Translations under genes and position numbers: made by a program
Assembly: GCF_003071065.1 (NCBI RefSeq)
Contig: NZ_QCXX01000009.1
Coordinates: 1-64,000, forward strand
Origin: Sphingobacterium athyrii
GTDB taxonomy: Bacteria; Bacteroidota; Bacteroidia; Sphingobacteriales; Sphingobacteriaceae
DNA length: 64,000 nt
Direction of reading: 5' to 3'
Notes under the pieces: model-generated
Database searches by the model: none
Told to the model about the DNA's origin: nothing
The model's input: the letters and a program-made list of their open reading frames with translations, nothing else
Shown here: piece after piece, positions 8,661 to 17,921 of the stretch
How the letters are laid out: each line of letters begins with the position of its first letter
Position numbering within the stretch: the stretch's first letter is position 1

Positions 8661-9893
8661 ATGAATAATAGACTTATCAATTCTCTGCGGTTACTTTTAC
8701 TTTGCAGTACGATATATGGGTGTTCAGGATCTGGTGATAATCCCGTCGAATATAAAGATGAAAACGCCAAATCTTATAAAAAGAACGCTACGCTAGAATT
8801 GACAGATTCCTACCTATTACCCGTTGATGAAAATACAGATAGTAAGATCTATGGTATTGATATTTTTAAGGATAAAAATGACAACACCAAGACGATTTCA
8901 TTTCTAAATCCGTCCTCAAAGTCTATTCTATTATTCGATTTTGACAAGAAAGCAATTATTAAGAAAGTTCCCTTATTTCAGGAAGGAAGGAATAGTACGG
9001 GAGCCATCAATCTTCCTTCGATGCATAAAGTTATCTCGAAGGATTCAATTCTCTTTTTTAATATGGATTACCTAAATGTATTGAATACAAATGGGGATCT
9101 TTTGGACCGTGTTCAATTAGTTTCTGAAAACTCAATAGTTGATAACAGTCCAAAACCTAATCCAAGCACCAATTCGCCAATTATTTATAAGAATGGAACA
9201 GCTTATTTGCTGTGCGCGTATAACGTATATTATTCTCCTCAGAACGAAATCAAGGATCTGCTAAAGGTCAATCTTGCCAATAAAGAAATAAAACCATTAT
9301 TCAATAGGATCAATCTATATAACTATGGATTTTGGGGCCATAACATGAACCTTTATTACTTATATGGTGCTCAGAATTCCAAAGAAAATAGTTTAGTAAT
9401 GGGTTATGCAGCTGATCCCCATTTATATACATTCAGTTTGAATGATGAAAAAGTGACCCCTAGTCAATTTATCGGAAGCGAGAATTTCAAAAGTATTGAT
9501 CCATTTTTATCTAACAAAAATGATAAAACTCTAAATCCCAGTCATGATGACATGGCTAAATCGGCAGAATATGAACTGACCAATCCTTCTTATTATTCAG
9601 TTTTTTATGATGACATAAATGACGTGTATGTTCGTTTAGCTTATCTACCAAGGACGAAATCGGAATATAGAGATCCGTTAACCCGCTATAAATTTAAATA
9701 TAGTGCAATAATCATGGACAATAAGTTCAACAAAATTGGAGAAACAGTTCTGCCTGACGCAACAGAATTGGATTATAGAATGATATTTTTTGACAATGGG
9801 TATATGTATGTATTCAATAAAAAGAAATATAACGAGGATAACAATAACCTATATTTTGATAGATATAAACTGAAAAAAGATGCGAATATTTAA
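8661..9893 (+). CDS. DUF4221-type (beta-propeller-like) lipoprotein
   Basis: The 410-residue protein has a lipoprotein signal ending in the lipobox TIYGC with C21 as the lipidated residue. The rest, rich in beta strands with repeated Ile/Leu-Asp-Lys/Asn turns (for example KSILLFDFDKKAIIKKVPL), matches my memory of the DUF4221/BF3164-like lipoproteins, which are probably six-bladed propellers. Such proteins commonly neighbour small secreted peptides in Bacteroidota. It overlaps the next gene by 14 bases, so it belongs to the same operon. It probably sits in the periplasm on a membrane anchor and may bind the peptide from 8346-8573, though binding is inference. The family name is recalled rather than searched. 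Confidence 0.65.
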   Translation: MNNRLINSLRLLLLCSTIYGCSGSGDNPVEYKDENAKSYKKNATLELTDSYLLPVDENTDSKIYGIDIFKDKNDNTKTISFLNPSSKSILLFDFDKKAIIKKVPLFQEGRNSTGAINLPSMHKVISKDSILFFNMDYLNVLNTNGDLLDRVQLVSENSIVDNSPKPNPSTNSPIIYKNGTAYLLCAYNVYYSPQNEIKDLLKVNLANKEIKPLFNRINLYNYGFWGHNMNLYYLYGAQNSKENSLVMGYAADPHLYTFSLNDEKVTPSQFIGSENFKSIDPFLSNKNDKTLNPSHDDMAKSAEYELTNPSYYSVFYDDINDVYVRLAYLPRTKSEYRDPLTRYKFKYSAIIMDNKFNKIGETVLPDATELDYRMIFFDNGYMYVFNKKKYNEDNNNLYFDRYKLKKDANI

Positions 9894-10314
9894 AATAACA
9901 GCTCTAATCTTATTATTTGTCTCTTGTTCCAAAGGAAACAAAAATAGCGGCTTATATAAGAACGCCTTAAATCAAAACCATATCGAGAACCAAAAATATG
10001 TAGTGGTAGTTCCTGGTGCAGGATGTGGCGGGTGTATATCAAATGCAACTTATTTTTTAGTGAATAACTATAGTAAAATAAAAGATAGTGTTACCATAGT
10101 ATTTACAGGAGTAATGGACAAAAAACTGCTAAAAAATGAAGTCGGAGAAGAGTTTCTGAAAAATCCTAATGTTAAGATTGATCAGGATAATTACTTCCTG
10201 GCGCCTGAAATTGTCTCCAATTATCCACAAGTTATATCTTTCAAGGGAAATGATGGAGAAATTGGTGAAATTCAAAATTTTGATGATAATACGTATAATT
10301 CCATTATTCAATAA
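9880..10314 (+). CDS. Periplasmic lipoprotein with thioredoxin-like CGGC motif
   Basis: The 144-residue protein has a lipoprotein signal (lipobox FVSC, C16) and a CxxC motif C49-G-G-C52 directly after a hydrophobic strand (VVVVPGAGCGGC), the position of the active site in thioredoxin folds. The following helix and the strands around TIVFTGV and PQVISF fit a small thioredoxin-like domain, although the usual WCxxC tryptophan and a clear cis-proline cannot be assigned with certainty. It overlaps the preceding gene by 14 bases and its stop shares one base with the next start (TAATG), so translation is coupled. A thiol-disulfide role on the four-cysteine peptide is attractive but unproven. Confidence 0.65.
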   Translation: MRIFKITALILLFVSCSKGNKNSGLYKNALNQNHIENQKYVVVVPGAGCGGCISNATYFLVNNYSKIKDSVTIVFTGVMDKKLLKNEVGEEFLKNPNVKIDQDNYFLAPEIVSNYPQVISFKGNDGEIGEIQNFDDNTYNSIIQ

Positions 10315-11372
10315 TGAACAGGAGGATAGCATATTTTATTTTTGCTTCAGTCCTATTTTCTTGTTCTGGTGCACAAGAATCTAAGGTAATAACGGCCAAA
10401 TCCACTAATTCAAAAATATCGGATAAGAATATCGTAGTACAAGCCAAAAAAGTTGATGAATCCAATCTTTCATTTTCAATTTATTCAAATGGAAAAATAG
10501 TCTCTAAAAATAATTATACCATTTATTCTCCAATAGATGGTGTAATTGTGAGATCTGAATTAAAGAATGGAAAACATGTACAGGAAAATAGCTTGCTTTT
10601 ACAATTAAGAAATGACGAACTGGACTATAGTCTTCGTAAAACAAAAGCTTCTTTATTTAATAACAGTTTAACCTACAAAAGTGATTCCATTAGCCAGAGT
10701 AGATTAAACAATATTGATGAACGACAATTTACAGACACAGTATTGAAACGGCTCGAAATCGAATCTGGAGTCGCAATTTCTCAAATCGAACTTGATGAGC
10801 TGAAATCAAAGCAAAAAAAACTAGCGATCGTTTCCCCCGTTACTGGAATTATATATGATACCAAAATAGGAAATAAAAGTGTCATCAAAGAGGGAGACGA
10901 ATTATTCAAGATTTATTCTACAGCCAATCTAAAATGTTCTTTTAGAATCATGGAAAGTGAAATCAAATTAATAAGAATCGGTGATAATATTAAAATCGTC
11001 CCACAAGCATTCAACGGCACCTTCCAGGCTAAGATCTCAGAAATCAATCCAATAGTTGACGAGAATGGTACCATTGAAATAATTGCGGATATACTAAATC
11101 CAAATCACCTTTATCTCGGAATGAATGTAGATGTTGAAGTATTGGTCAATCCTCAAAGGAGTTTATGGGTTCCTAAGAATGCATTGGTTAAAAGGTCAGG
11201 AAAGGATATTGTATTTACTTATGAATCTGGAAAAGCAATATGGAATGAGGTAAAGATCGGTGTAATAAATGGCGATCAAGTGGAAATCAAAAATGGTCTT
11301 CTACCGGGAAGTTCCGTAATTGTCTCCAATAACAACTATCTATCCCATAATTCTAATGTGGTACTAAATTAA
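10314..11372 (+). CDS. RND efflux periplasmic adaptor lipoprotein (MFP/HlyD family)
   Basis: The 352-residue protein has a lipoprotein signal with lipobox LFSC (C17). The barrel-sandwich or lipoyl half-motif IYSPIDGVIVRSELKNGK (about residues 67-85) and its second half IVSPVTGIIYDTKIGN (about 169-186) flank a short helical hairpin, then a beta-barrel and membrane-proximal domain. This is the layout of the adaptor that joins an inner-membrane RND pump to a TolC channel. Its hairpin is short compared with AcrA. It is translationally coupled to the upstream CxxC lipoprotein, and the pump gene follows 9 bases later, so a complete tripartite complex is encoded in order. Confidence 0.9.
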   Translation: MNRRIAYFIFASVLFSCSGAQESKVITAKSTNSKISDKNIVVQAKKVDESNLSFSIYSNGKIVSKNNYTIYSPIDGVIVRSELKNGKHVQENSLLLQLRNDELDYSLRKTKASLFNNSLTYKSDSISQSRLNNIDERQFTDTVLKRLEIESGVAISQIELDELKSKQKKLAIVSPVTGIIYDTKIGNKSVIKEGDELFKIYSTANLKCSFRIMESEIKLIRIGDNIKIVPQAFNGTFQAKISEINPIVDENGTIEIIADILNPNHLYLGMNVDVEVLVNPQRSLWVPKNALVKRSGKDIVFTYESGKAIWNEVKIGVINGDQVEIKNGLLPGSSVIVSNNNYLSHNSNVVLN

Positions 11373-11381
11373 GGCTACATT

Positions 11382-14300
11382 ATGATGAAGTTTCTTTTGC
11401 ATAAATCACTGGCCGTATACCTTATTTTTTTAATTGCAGTTGTATGGGGTGGCTTTTGTTTTTTCAACATTCCCGTCTCTTTGTTACCTAACATTGAGAA
11501 ACCTGCCATTCAGATAAAAATAAACTATCCAAATCATGCAGCACAGTCTGTTGAATCCAATGTAACAAAAATTATCCGGGAAGGTATCAGTTCTGTAGGC
11601 TCAATCAAATCCATAGAGAGCGAATCATATAGCCACTTTGCATTAATAAACTTATCGTATGAATTCGGAACAAATATGAGTGATGAATTCATTAAACTAA
11701 ATGAACGTATTGACCAGTTGCTTCCTGATCTTCCAAGCGATTTTATTAGACCGCAACTAATTAAACAAAATGTTTCAGATGTTCCGATAGTAAATCTACA
11801 AATCACACCAAAAGTACGCATAGACTTGTTGGAAGCATCTGATATCACACTTCAACTTATCAAAAGAAGGATAGAAAAAATAGAAGGTGTTTCCCTGGTT
11901 GATATCAATGGCTTAAAGACTAGAAGTGTCAGAATAATTCTGGATAAAACAAAGATCAGATATTTAGGACTCGATGAACAAAAGATAAGAGAAACGGTTC
12001 AGACAAGCGGCTCTTCTTCTGGTGCTTTAACAGTAAAAGACGGCAACTACTCCTATCTGGTCAAGATGGCAAATAATATTAGTGACATTGACCATTTAAG
12101 GGACATCTCCATTCGGCTCGAAAATAATCGTGTTATTTCATTGAGAGATATTGCAAAAATTGAATCGGTAGCGGATCAGGAAGTTGGCAAGCATTTGTTC
12201 AATAATGAAGAGGCAATTGTATTAGCGATTCACAAACAGGCAAATGCTAGAATGAATGAGGTAATACAGTCTGTCCATGATGAATTGGATTTAATCAGGA
12301 ATGATTATACCAAGCTAAATTTTGATCTCACTCAGGATCAGACCTATCTCCTAAATGCAGGAATAGAAAACTTGACACAAGACCTTATTTATGGAGGCAT
12401 TTTATGTGTATTACTTCTTTTTCTTTTTGTCAATAACATATCGTCTCCTATTTTGATGGGTATAAGTATTCCTATATCACTATTGCTAACTTTTATCTGT
12501 TTCTATTATTTCAAAATATCATTCAATATCATTTCGCTTTCAGGACTTGCATTGGGTATTGGAATGCTCATTGATAATTCTATTGTTGTTATTGACAGTA
12601 TTTCAAGAAATTATCTGGATTTTGATCTTGAAGAAGCTTGTATAAAAGGTGCTGGCGAAGTATTCGTCCCTGTTCTGAGTCAAGTTTTAAGTACAATTGT
12701 CATCTATGCCCCACTTATTTATTTAAGCGGAATAGCTGGAGAGCTGATTTATGACCAAGCAATTGCATTGACCATTTCTTTGTTTGTTTCGTTATTTGTA
12801 GCCTTTATTCTAACGCCTGTCTTATTTTATAGTTTTAATGCAAGAAGTAAAAAGCGAATTAAATCTGGTGAGGAAACCTTTGTATTTAAGTTTATCATGA
12901 GATTTTATGATGTTTTATACGAAGTGATATTTAGAAACAGGAGGAAGTTCATTTTAGGTATTTTAATATTGATTCCTTTAGGATATCTAATAGCAGTCCG
13001 TATTCCAATACGGATCATGCCACAATTTGAAGAGAATGAAACCTCTGTAAATATAGATTGGAACGAACCGGTAGGGATACAAGAAAATGAAAATAGAATT
13101 AACGAACTCTCAAAATTACTCAATGGCGCTGTTCATTGGGAAGCTGATATCGGTATAAGCGACTTAATGATAGATATAAAAAGACGCAATATCAATAGTT
13201 CAGATATTTACTATAAATGTACAGACACCGAATCAAAAAATGCATTAGACAAGAAACTGTTAGCATATTTTAACGAAAATTATCCAAATGCCTTTATAAA
13301 AATTTCAGGCGCTAAAAATGCCTTTATACATTTATTTGAAAACGATGTGCCACAAATGGAAGTTCGGTTTCGACAAGATGCTCTTTTAGATAACAGAGAT
13401 AGCGAAAATAACGTCCAACTTGTTAAAAATGCCTTACCGGAATTGAAATGGGAAAACTCCAGCAATCTATCAAAAGTTACGAATGTAAACCTTCATCTTA
13501 ATGAACGAAAATTAAGTAGCTATCAGCTGGAAAAAAGTGATGTCATCCATCAATTAAAATCAATCTTTAATGACAGCGAAAAAATTAAATTTACAGGAAA
13601 CGGTGATGTCTTCACTTCTCAGATCGTCGATACTGCATCCTTAAACCAGAAATTTAAAATATCTTACCTAAAGAATAGCAACGATGGATACTTTCAATTG
13701 CAAAACTTTGTATCATATGACTATTCAGATGAAGATCAATCCATTTCGGCAGATAAATTCGGATACTATAAATCAATATTCATAAATGAGATCCCTAAAG
13801 GGTCTAATATTGATAAGATTCAAAAACAATTAAATAAACTGATTGAATCAAAAAACTTAAATGCGTCCCTTACTGGGGAATTCAAAGCTGAGAAAGAGAT
13901 CAAAAAAGATCTGTTCATTGTTGTTATAATATCCCTAATTCTTCTTTTTGCCCTCTTGGCCATACAGTTTGATAATTTCTTACATCCATTTGTTGTTATG
14001 TCATCATTGCCTTGCGCATTGTTTGGTTCATTCTTTACACTATGGGGTATGGGCGGAGAATTCGATATAATGGCGGGTATAGGAATTATAGTCGTTCTAG
14101 GGATAATAGTAGATGACCCTACCTTAAAGGTTGAAACTGTCAATAGGTTAATAAAGGAAGCAAAATCCCATGGCAGAAAAATTGATAGAGAGAATCTCAT
14201 TTCACTTTTACATGAAGCAGGTAGAATTTGTTTAAAACCATTGATCATGGTTTCCCTCACCACAACATTAGCATTGGTACCAGTTTATTTTTCACATGGT

Positions 14301-14423
14301 ATTGGAAATGATATTCAGCGAAACTTTGTAAGTGTCGTTGTTGGAGGTTTAAGCCTAGGAACGATACTTTCATTCTGTTTTATACCATTGGTTTATTATG
14401 CAGTAACAAAGAAAAATTCATGA
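11382..14423 (+). CDS. RND efflux permease, inner-membrane pump
   Basis: The 1013-residue protein has the full RND plan of twelve helices and two large periplasmic loops. TM4 carries GIGMLIDNSIVVID with D398 as the likely proton-relay acid, and the TM10 region has LGIIVDDPTLKVETVNRL, resembling a Bacteroidota subgroup with a lysine in the motif. It lies between its adaptor and a TolC-like channel, and its stop overlaps the channel start (ATGA). It should use the proton gradient to move a substrate from the periplasm or membrane outward. The substrate is unknown; with a signal-peptide-bearing peptide nearby, a periplasmic peptide is one option and a metabolite is another. It may pair with the acid-less homologue at 5141-8179. 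Confidence 0.92.
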   Translation: MMKFLLHKSLAVYLIFLIAVVWGGFCFFNIPVSLLPNIEKPAIQIKINYPNHAAQSVESNVTKIIREGISSVGSIKSIESESYSHFALINLSYEFGTNMSDEFIKLNERIDQLLPDLPSDFIRPQLIKQNVSDVPIVNLQITPKVRIDLLEASDITLQLIKRRIEKIEGVSLVDINGLKTRSVRIILDKTKIRYLGLDEQKIRETVQTSGSSSGALTVKDGNYSYLVKMANNISDIDHLRDISIRLENNRVISLRDIAKIESVADQEVGKHLFNNEEAIVLAIHKQANARMNEVIQSVHDELDLIRNDYTKLNFDLTQDQTYLLNAGIENLTQDLIYGGILCVLLLFLFVNNISSPILMGISIPISLLLTFICFYYFKISFNIISLSGLALGIGMLIDNSIVVIDSISRNYLDFDLEEACIKGAGEVFVPVLSQVLSTIVIYAPLIYLSGIAGELIYDQAIALTISLFVSLFVAFILTPVLFYSFNARSKKRIKSGEETFVFKFIMRFYDVLYEVIFRNRRKFILGILILIPLGYLIAVRIPIRIMPQFEENETSVNIDWNEPVGIQENENRINELSKLLNGAVHWEADIGISDLMIDIKRRNINSSDIYYKCTDTESKNALDKKLLAYFNENYPNAFIKISGAKNAFIHLFENDVPQMEVRFRQDALLDNRDSENNVQLVKNALPELKWENSSNLSKVTNVNLHLNERKLSSYQLEKSDVIHQLKSIFNDSEKIKFTGNGDVFTSQIVDTASLNQKFKISYLKNSNDGYFQLQNFVSYDYSDEDQSISADKFGYYKSIFINEIPKGSNIDKIQKQLNKLIESKNLNASLTGEFKAEKEIKKDLFIVVIISLILLFALLAIQFDNFLHPFVVMSSLPCALFGSFFTLWGMGGEFDIMAGIGIIVVLGIIVDDPTLKVETVNRLIKEAKSHGRKIDRENLISLLHEAGRICLKPLIMVSLTTTLALVPVYFSHGIGNDIQRNFVSVVVGGLSLGTILSFCFIPLVYYAVTKKNS

Positions 14424-15838
14424 AACTCCTGAAATACATTATTATATTTTCTTTCTGCTCGGCAACTAACGGATATTGTCAGAGCTCGGCAAATGATTAT
14501 ACATTAGAGAATATTATCGAAATCGCAAAATCCGAATCAATTGCCAATAAAATCTCGGTTGCACATCATCAAAGAAATATTGCTCAATATAATAGTTACA
14601 AAAAGCTTTTTTTACCAGAAATCAGCTTTACATCTAATATATTAGATTATAGCAAAGATTACTTTAGTGTAATACAACCATCCGGTACTATCTCATTTCA
14701 ATCAAGGTCGCAAAATTATTCAACACTGGGATTGGCAATTACACAGATTGTTCCCCAAACCGGAGGGACTGTTTCAGTATCCTCCAATCTTACAAGGTTT
14801 GATGATTTTATTTTGAAAGAGAAGCAATATAATGGCATTCCTATAAATTTATCAATCCGGCAACCCATTAATGCTTACAATGAATACAAATGGTTAAATA
14901 TAATTGAACCGATAAGACTTGAAAATACAAAGAGAAGAAGTGTAGCGGAACTAGCTCAAATATCGTTATTAACCACAAAATTATACTTCAATGTAATTGA
15001 GGGAAAATCTTCATTCGATCTTTCAGAAGAAGCATACAAAACTTTTCAACGATTATTAAATGAAGAAAAAGAGAAAGTGAAATTCGGGACTACATCTCTC
15101 AACAAATATTCCCAGATTGAGATCCAGATGCTAGATGCCGAGAAATTAAGAAATGCGGCATTGGAAGATCTAAACAACTCCATCGTCGAACTGTCCGATT
15201 ATATTGGTATTCACATTTCAAAAGACAATGAACTTCGCTTACCTTCCCAATTACCTGAAATTAAAATTGACAATATAGACCTGGTATCCAGCATGGAAAA
15301 AAACATGGCTGAGTATACTGAATTTAAAATTAAAGCTCTTGAAGCTCAAAGAGATTTGGAAAAAGTAAAAAAAGAAAAATATAAGATTAATGTTGGACTC
15401 TCTGTCGGATATAATTCTACTGATAATCATTTAGGTAATGTTTATAGTAGGGCTAATCCAAGACAGAGCGCTACTTTATCATTAAATTTTCCGATTCTCG
15501 ATTGGGGAAGATTAAAAGAAACCGCAAAAGCAGCTGAATATAATTTAAAGGAGGTGGAATTAGCTATTGAAAGTGACAAAAAAATAATACTCCAAAATAT
15601 GCGGCGCGCAGTTAATGGTATTGAATATAGTATAAAAGATATTGAAATTTCGAGGAAGATGCTTGAAATTGCAAAACAACGATACTCTTTACTGATCGAC
15701 CAATTCTCCACAGGAAAAATTACGGTTACAGATCTAATAAACTCCCAACAAGAAAATAACGTAGCTAATCAATCATATATAAGATCATTAAGAAAATATT
15801 GGGAAAATTACTACGAACTAACAGTTTTTGTAAAATAA
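14420..15838 (+). CDS. TolC-family outer membrane channel
   Basis: The 472-residue protein has an N-terminal signal peptide ending near the SATNGYCQS segment and two outer-membrane efflux protein repeats: long helices around residues 170-260 (TLENIIEIAK motif first, then LLTTKLYFNVIEGK) and 370-470 (ILQNMRRAVNGIEYSIKDIE), with beta-strand segments such as TLSLNFPILDWGRLKETAK. The length is normal for the family. The start overlaps the RND stop by four bases. It provides the outer-membrane duct of the tripartite system. The cysteine in the signal region does not form a canonical lipobox, so lipidation is doubtful. Confidence 0.92.
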   Translation: MKLLKYIIIFSFCSATNGYCQSSANDYTLENIIEIAKSESIANKISVAHHQRNIAQYNSYKKLFLPEISFTSNILDYSKDYFSVIQPSGTISFQSRSQNYSTLGLAITQIVPQTGGTVSVSSNLTRFDDFILKEKQYNGIPINLSIRQPINAYNEYKWLNIIEPIRLENTKRRSVAELAQISLLTTKLYFNVIEGKSSFDLSEEAYKTFQRLLNEEKEKVKFGTTSLNKYSQIEIQMLDAEKLRNAALEDLNNSIVELSDYIGIHISKDNELRLPSQLPEIKIDNIDLVSSMEKNMAEYTEFKIKALEAQRDLEKVKKEKYKINVGLSVGYNSTDNHLGNVYSRANPRQSATLSLNFPILDWGRLKETAKAAEYNLKEVELAIESDKKIILQNMRRAVNGIEYSIKDIEISRKMLEIAKQRYSLLIDQFSTGKITVTDLINSQQENNVANQSYIRSLRKYWENYYELTVFVK

Positions 15839-15842
15839 TATT

Positions 15843-16772
15843 ATGGACAATACAAAAAACAATACCGAATCATTTCAAGAGGATAGTTATAATAGACATT
15901 CCAATTGGTATACGAATCTCTTCCCCGAAAAAGAACAAAAGTTAGCTTTGTTAAATGGAATAAAAACTTACAAAGGAACAATAAATCATTGGTTACAGAA
16001 TCAGTTTTTTGAATGTGTCAAACCCATAACAAAATATAAGAACGCATCCTGGTTGACAGTAGGTGACGCTTACGGACATGATGCTAATTATTTAATCGAA
16101 AATGGCGTTCAAAATGTAATTGCCTCGGATATAAGTGATGAATTTCTTGCCGTATCTAAAGAAGTTGGCATTGTTGAGCAATACTCCGCTGAAAATGCAG
16201 AAAATCTCTCGTTCGAAAACAATAGCATAGACTATATCCTATGTAAAGAAACCTATCATCATTTTCCACGACCATATGCTGCTCTTTATGAAATGATCCG
16301 AGTAGCAAAAAAGGGAATTGTTATTATCGAACCGCAAGATCCGATCATGAAAATGCCTTTCTTGTTATTTATGAACAATGTTTTAGAAAAGATTAAACAT
16401 GGCTTAGTAAATAAGATATGGAAAAACCGCTTTTCTTATGAAGCTGTTGGCAACTTCGTTTATAAAGTTTCTGAAAGAGAAATGGAAAAATTTGCAGCCG
16501 GTATTAATTTACCAATGGTAGCGATCAAAAATTTCAATCCAAACTTTTGGTTCCCTGGAAGTGAAAAAATTCCAGCGGTAAAATCAGAGAAGAAGTTTAG
16601 AAAAATTCTCTTCAAAAAAGGTCTTAGGGATTTTTTATCAAATTTTGGCATTCTACCAAGTCAGTCTTTAAGTATTATAATATTTAAAACCCTTCCCGAA
16701 ATCGGATTGCAAGAATCGCTAAAGAATGATGGATACAAATTAATTAAAATACCCAAAAATCCTTATTTATAA
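15843..16772 (+). CDS. Class I SAM-dependent methyltransferase
   Basis: The 309-residue cytoplasmic protein has the Methyltransf_11-like core: motif I LTVGDAYGHD at residues 71-80 (a variant of the GxGxG loop), an acidic residue D96 in IASDIS that would hold the SAM ribose, then the SAEN...SFENNSIDYILCKETYHHF block and GIVIIEP. A C-terminal extension of about 120 residues has no motif I recognise. It begins 4 bases after the TolC-like gene and is the last gene of the operon before a strong terminator. Modification of the secreted peptide, a lipid or a small metabolite exported by the pump are all possible. It has no signal peptide, so it acts before export. Confidence 0.85.
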   Translation: MDNTKNNTESFQEDSYNRHSNWYTNLFPEKEQKLALLNGIKTYKGTINHWLQNQFFECVKPITKYKNASWLTVGDAYGHDANYLIENGVQNVIASDISDEFLAVSKEVGIVEQYSAENAENLSFENNSIDYILCKETYHHFPRPYAALYEMIRVAKKGIVIIEPQDPIMKMPFLLFMNNVLEKIKHGLVNKIWKNRFSYEAVGNFVYKVSEREMEKFAAGINLPMVAIKNFNPNFWFPGSEKIPAVKSEKKFRKILFKKGLRDFLSNFGILPSQSLSIIIFKTLPEIGLQESLKNDGYKLIKIPKNPYL

Positions 16773-16784
16773 CCCTATAAGCTT

Positions 16785-16826
16785 AAAAGCATCTTTTGAT
16801 ATTAACCTTTATCAAAAGATGCTTTT
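16785..16826 (+). terminator. Strong terminator ending the RND/methyltransferase operon
   Basis: A perfect 17-base stem (16785-16801 with 16810-16826) around an eight-base loop ends in a T-run. It lies 13 bases after the methyltransferase stop and fixes the right end of the operon. The A-run on the other side could also serve minus-strand transcription from 17651. Confidence 0.9.
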
Positions 16827-16952
16827 ATAGACCAAGTATTAAACAAAAATCTTTATAAGCTTGATTTAGTATCGAGGGGAGCGTAAAACAAACTGTGTCA
16901 ATCGCATGAATCTGCGTTAACATTATTCATATCAATTGCCTGTTTTGACTTA

Positions 16953-17651
16953 TTACTCGTAATCATTGATAATATCATCTACAATGGACAATTTGGTTTG
17001 AACTTCTTTAATTGAAAAGTCCCCCCTAACTCCGTAGGTTTTAAATCTCAAGTATTCTCCCCAAACAAGTTTTCTTCCATGTTCAGTTTTATACCAATTA
17101 TCTTTACCAACCGTTATTCCCTGAATTTCCGACGTAATATTTATCTGGTAGTTGCTAAAATTCGCATTTTCGCAGTATTTTTTTAAAGTAAGGTATGAAC
17201 GCATTGATGCATAAGAATGCGAAAAGAAAATTAAATTCTGCACTTTAGAAAAGTCAAAAAGCGGTTTTGAAAATTCAACATTTTCTAAAGTATTCTTTGA
17301 TTCTTTTTCGATAATGAAGTGAGTATCTGGAAATTTCTCTTTCTCTATATTTGAGAAAATCAATTCCGACTCAGCTATAGGTTCAAAATAGGAGGCAGAA
17401 TAATTCGCAATACCACCAGTAATTACTACTGTAGGAATCTTAAAATCTTTCAATGTTCGTGTTAATTCATTAGCAATTTCTTTATGAAGGATATTAGAAC
17501 CAAATACAAATAAGATATTTGAATCCATAATTGGTGATTGGTAAAAACATAGGTCTGACAAGTTTTTTATTAAATCCTCCGAAAGGAATGGAACCTCCGG
17601 TAATTTTGCTATTTCCCTGATTTTGTTCTCAGTAATATTAGGTCTTTGCAT
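16953..17651 (-). CDS. YdcF-like (DUF218) domain protein
   Basis: The 232-residue protein shows the DUF218 pattern: a NILFVFGSN strand near the start of the domain, the central VVITGGIANYS loop, an acidic ES...ESKNTLENVEFS segment typical of the family's nucleotide-like site, and FFSHSYASMRS near the end. Unlike periplasmic SanA or ElyC it has no obvious membrane anchor, so it is probably cytoplasmic. It reads toward the RND operon and ends before the shared terminator at 16785-16826. It is AT-rich like its neighbours, which argues that it came with the island. Substrate unknown. Confidence 0.75.
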   Translation of the reverse strand: MQRPNITENKIREIAKLPEVPFLSEDLIKNLSDLCFYQSPIMDSNILFVFGSNILHKEIANELTRTLKDFKIPTVVITGGIANYSASYFEPIAESELIFSNIEKEKFPDTHFIIEKESKNTLENVEFSKPLFDFSKVQNLIFFSHSYASMRSYLTLKKYCENANFSNYQINITSEIQGITVGKDNWYKTEHGRKLVWGEYLRFKTYGVRGDFSIKEVQTKLSIVDDIINDYE

Positions 17652-17843
17652 AATTTCAATTTAAGCTTATATTATAAATTTAAAACAATAACTTATTTTT
17701 CGATGAATAAGAATTGGCCAATATTATGTTTTCCCTTTTTTTCATATCAAAGATGAATTTAGTGAAGTTGTTCAATAATTGGAAAATTATCTTGACGAAA
17801 TTACTTTTAACCTATTGCGATGTCTATTGCCCCCTATGTTTAA

Positions 17844-17874
17844 AAAAAACAGGGAAAATGATTCCCTGTTTTTT
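17844..17874. terminator. Bidirectional hairpin terminator
   Basis: AAAACAGGGAA and TTCCCTGTTTT form a perfect 11-base stem around a five-base loop, with A-runs and T-runs on either side. It lies downstream of the two-frame gene on the minus strand and could stop transcription in both directions. Confidence 0.8.
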
Positions 17875-17921
17875 AATCCTACCTCTTTTAGCTTGTTGCT
17901 CAATATTCGAACCCAAATCCT

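Noticed and set aside
13820..14263. A 147-codon antisense frame within the RND permease
   Set aside because: It is a shadow of the conserved RND C-terminal region.
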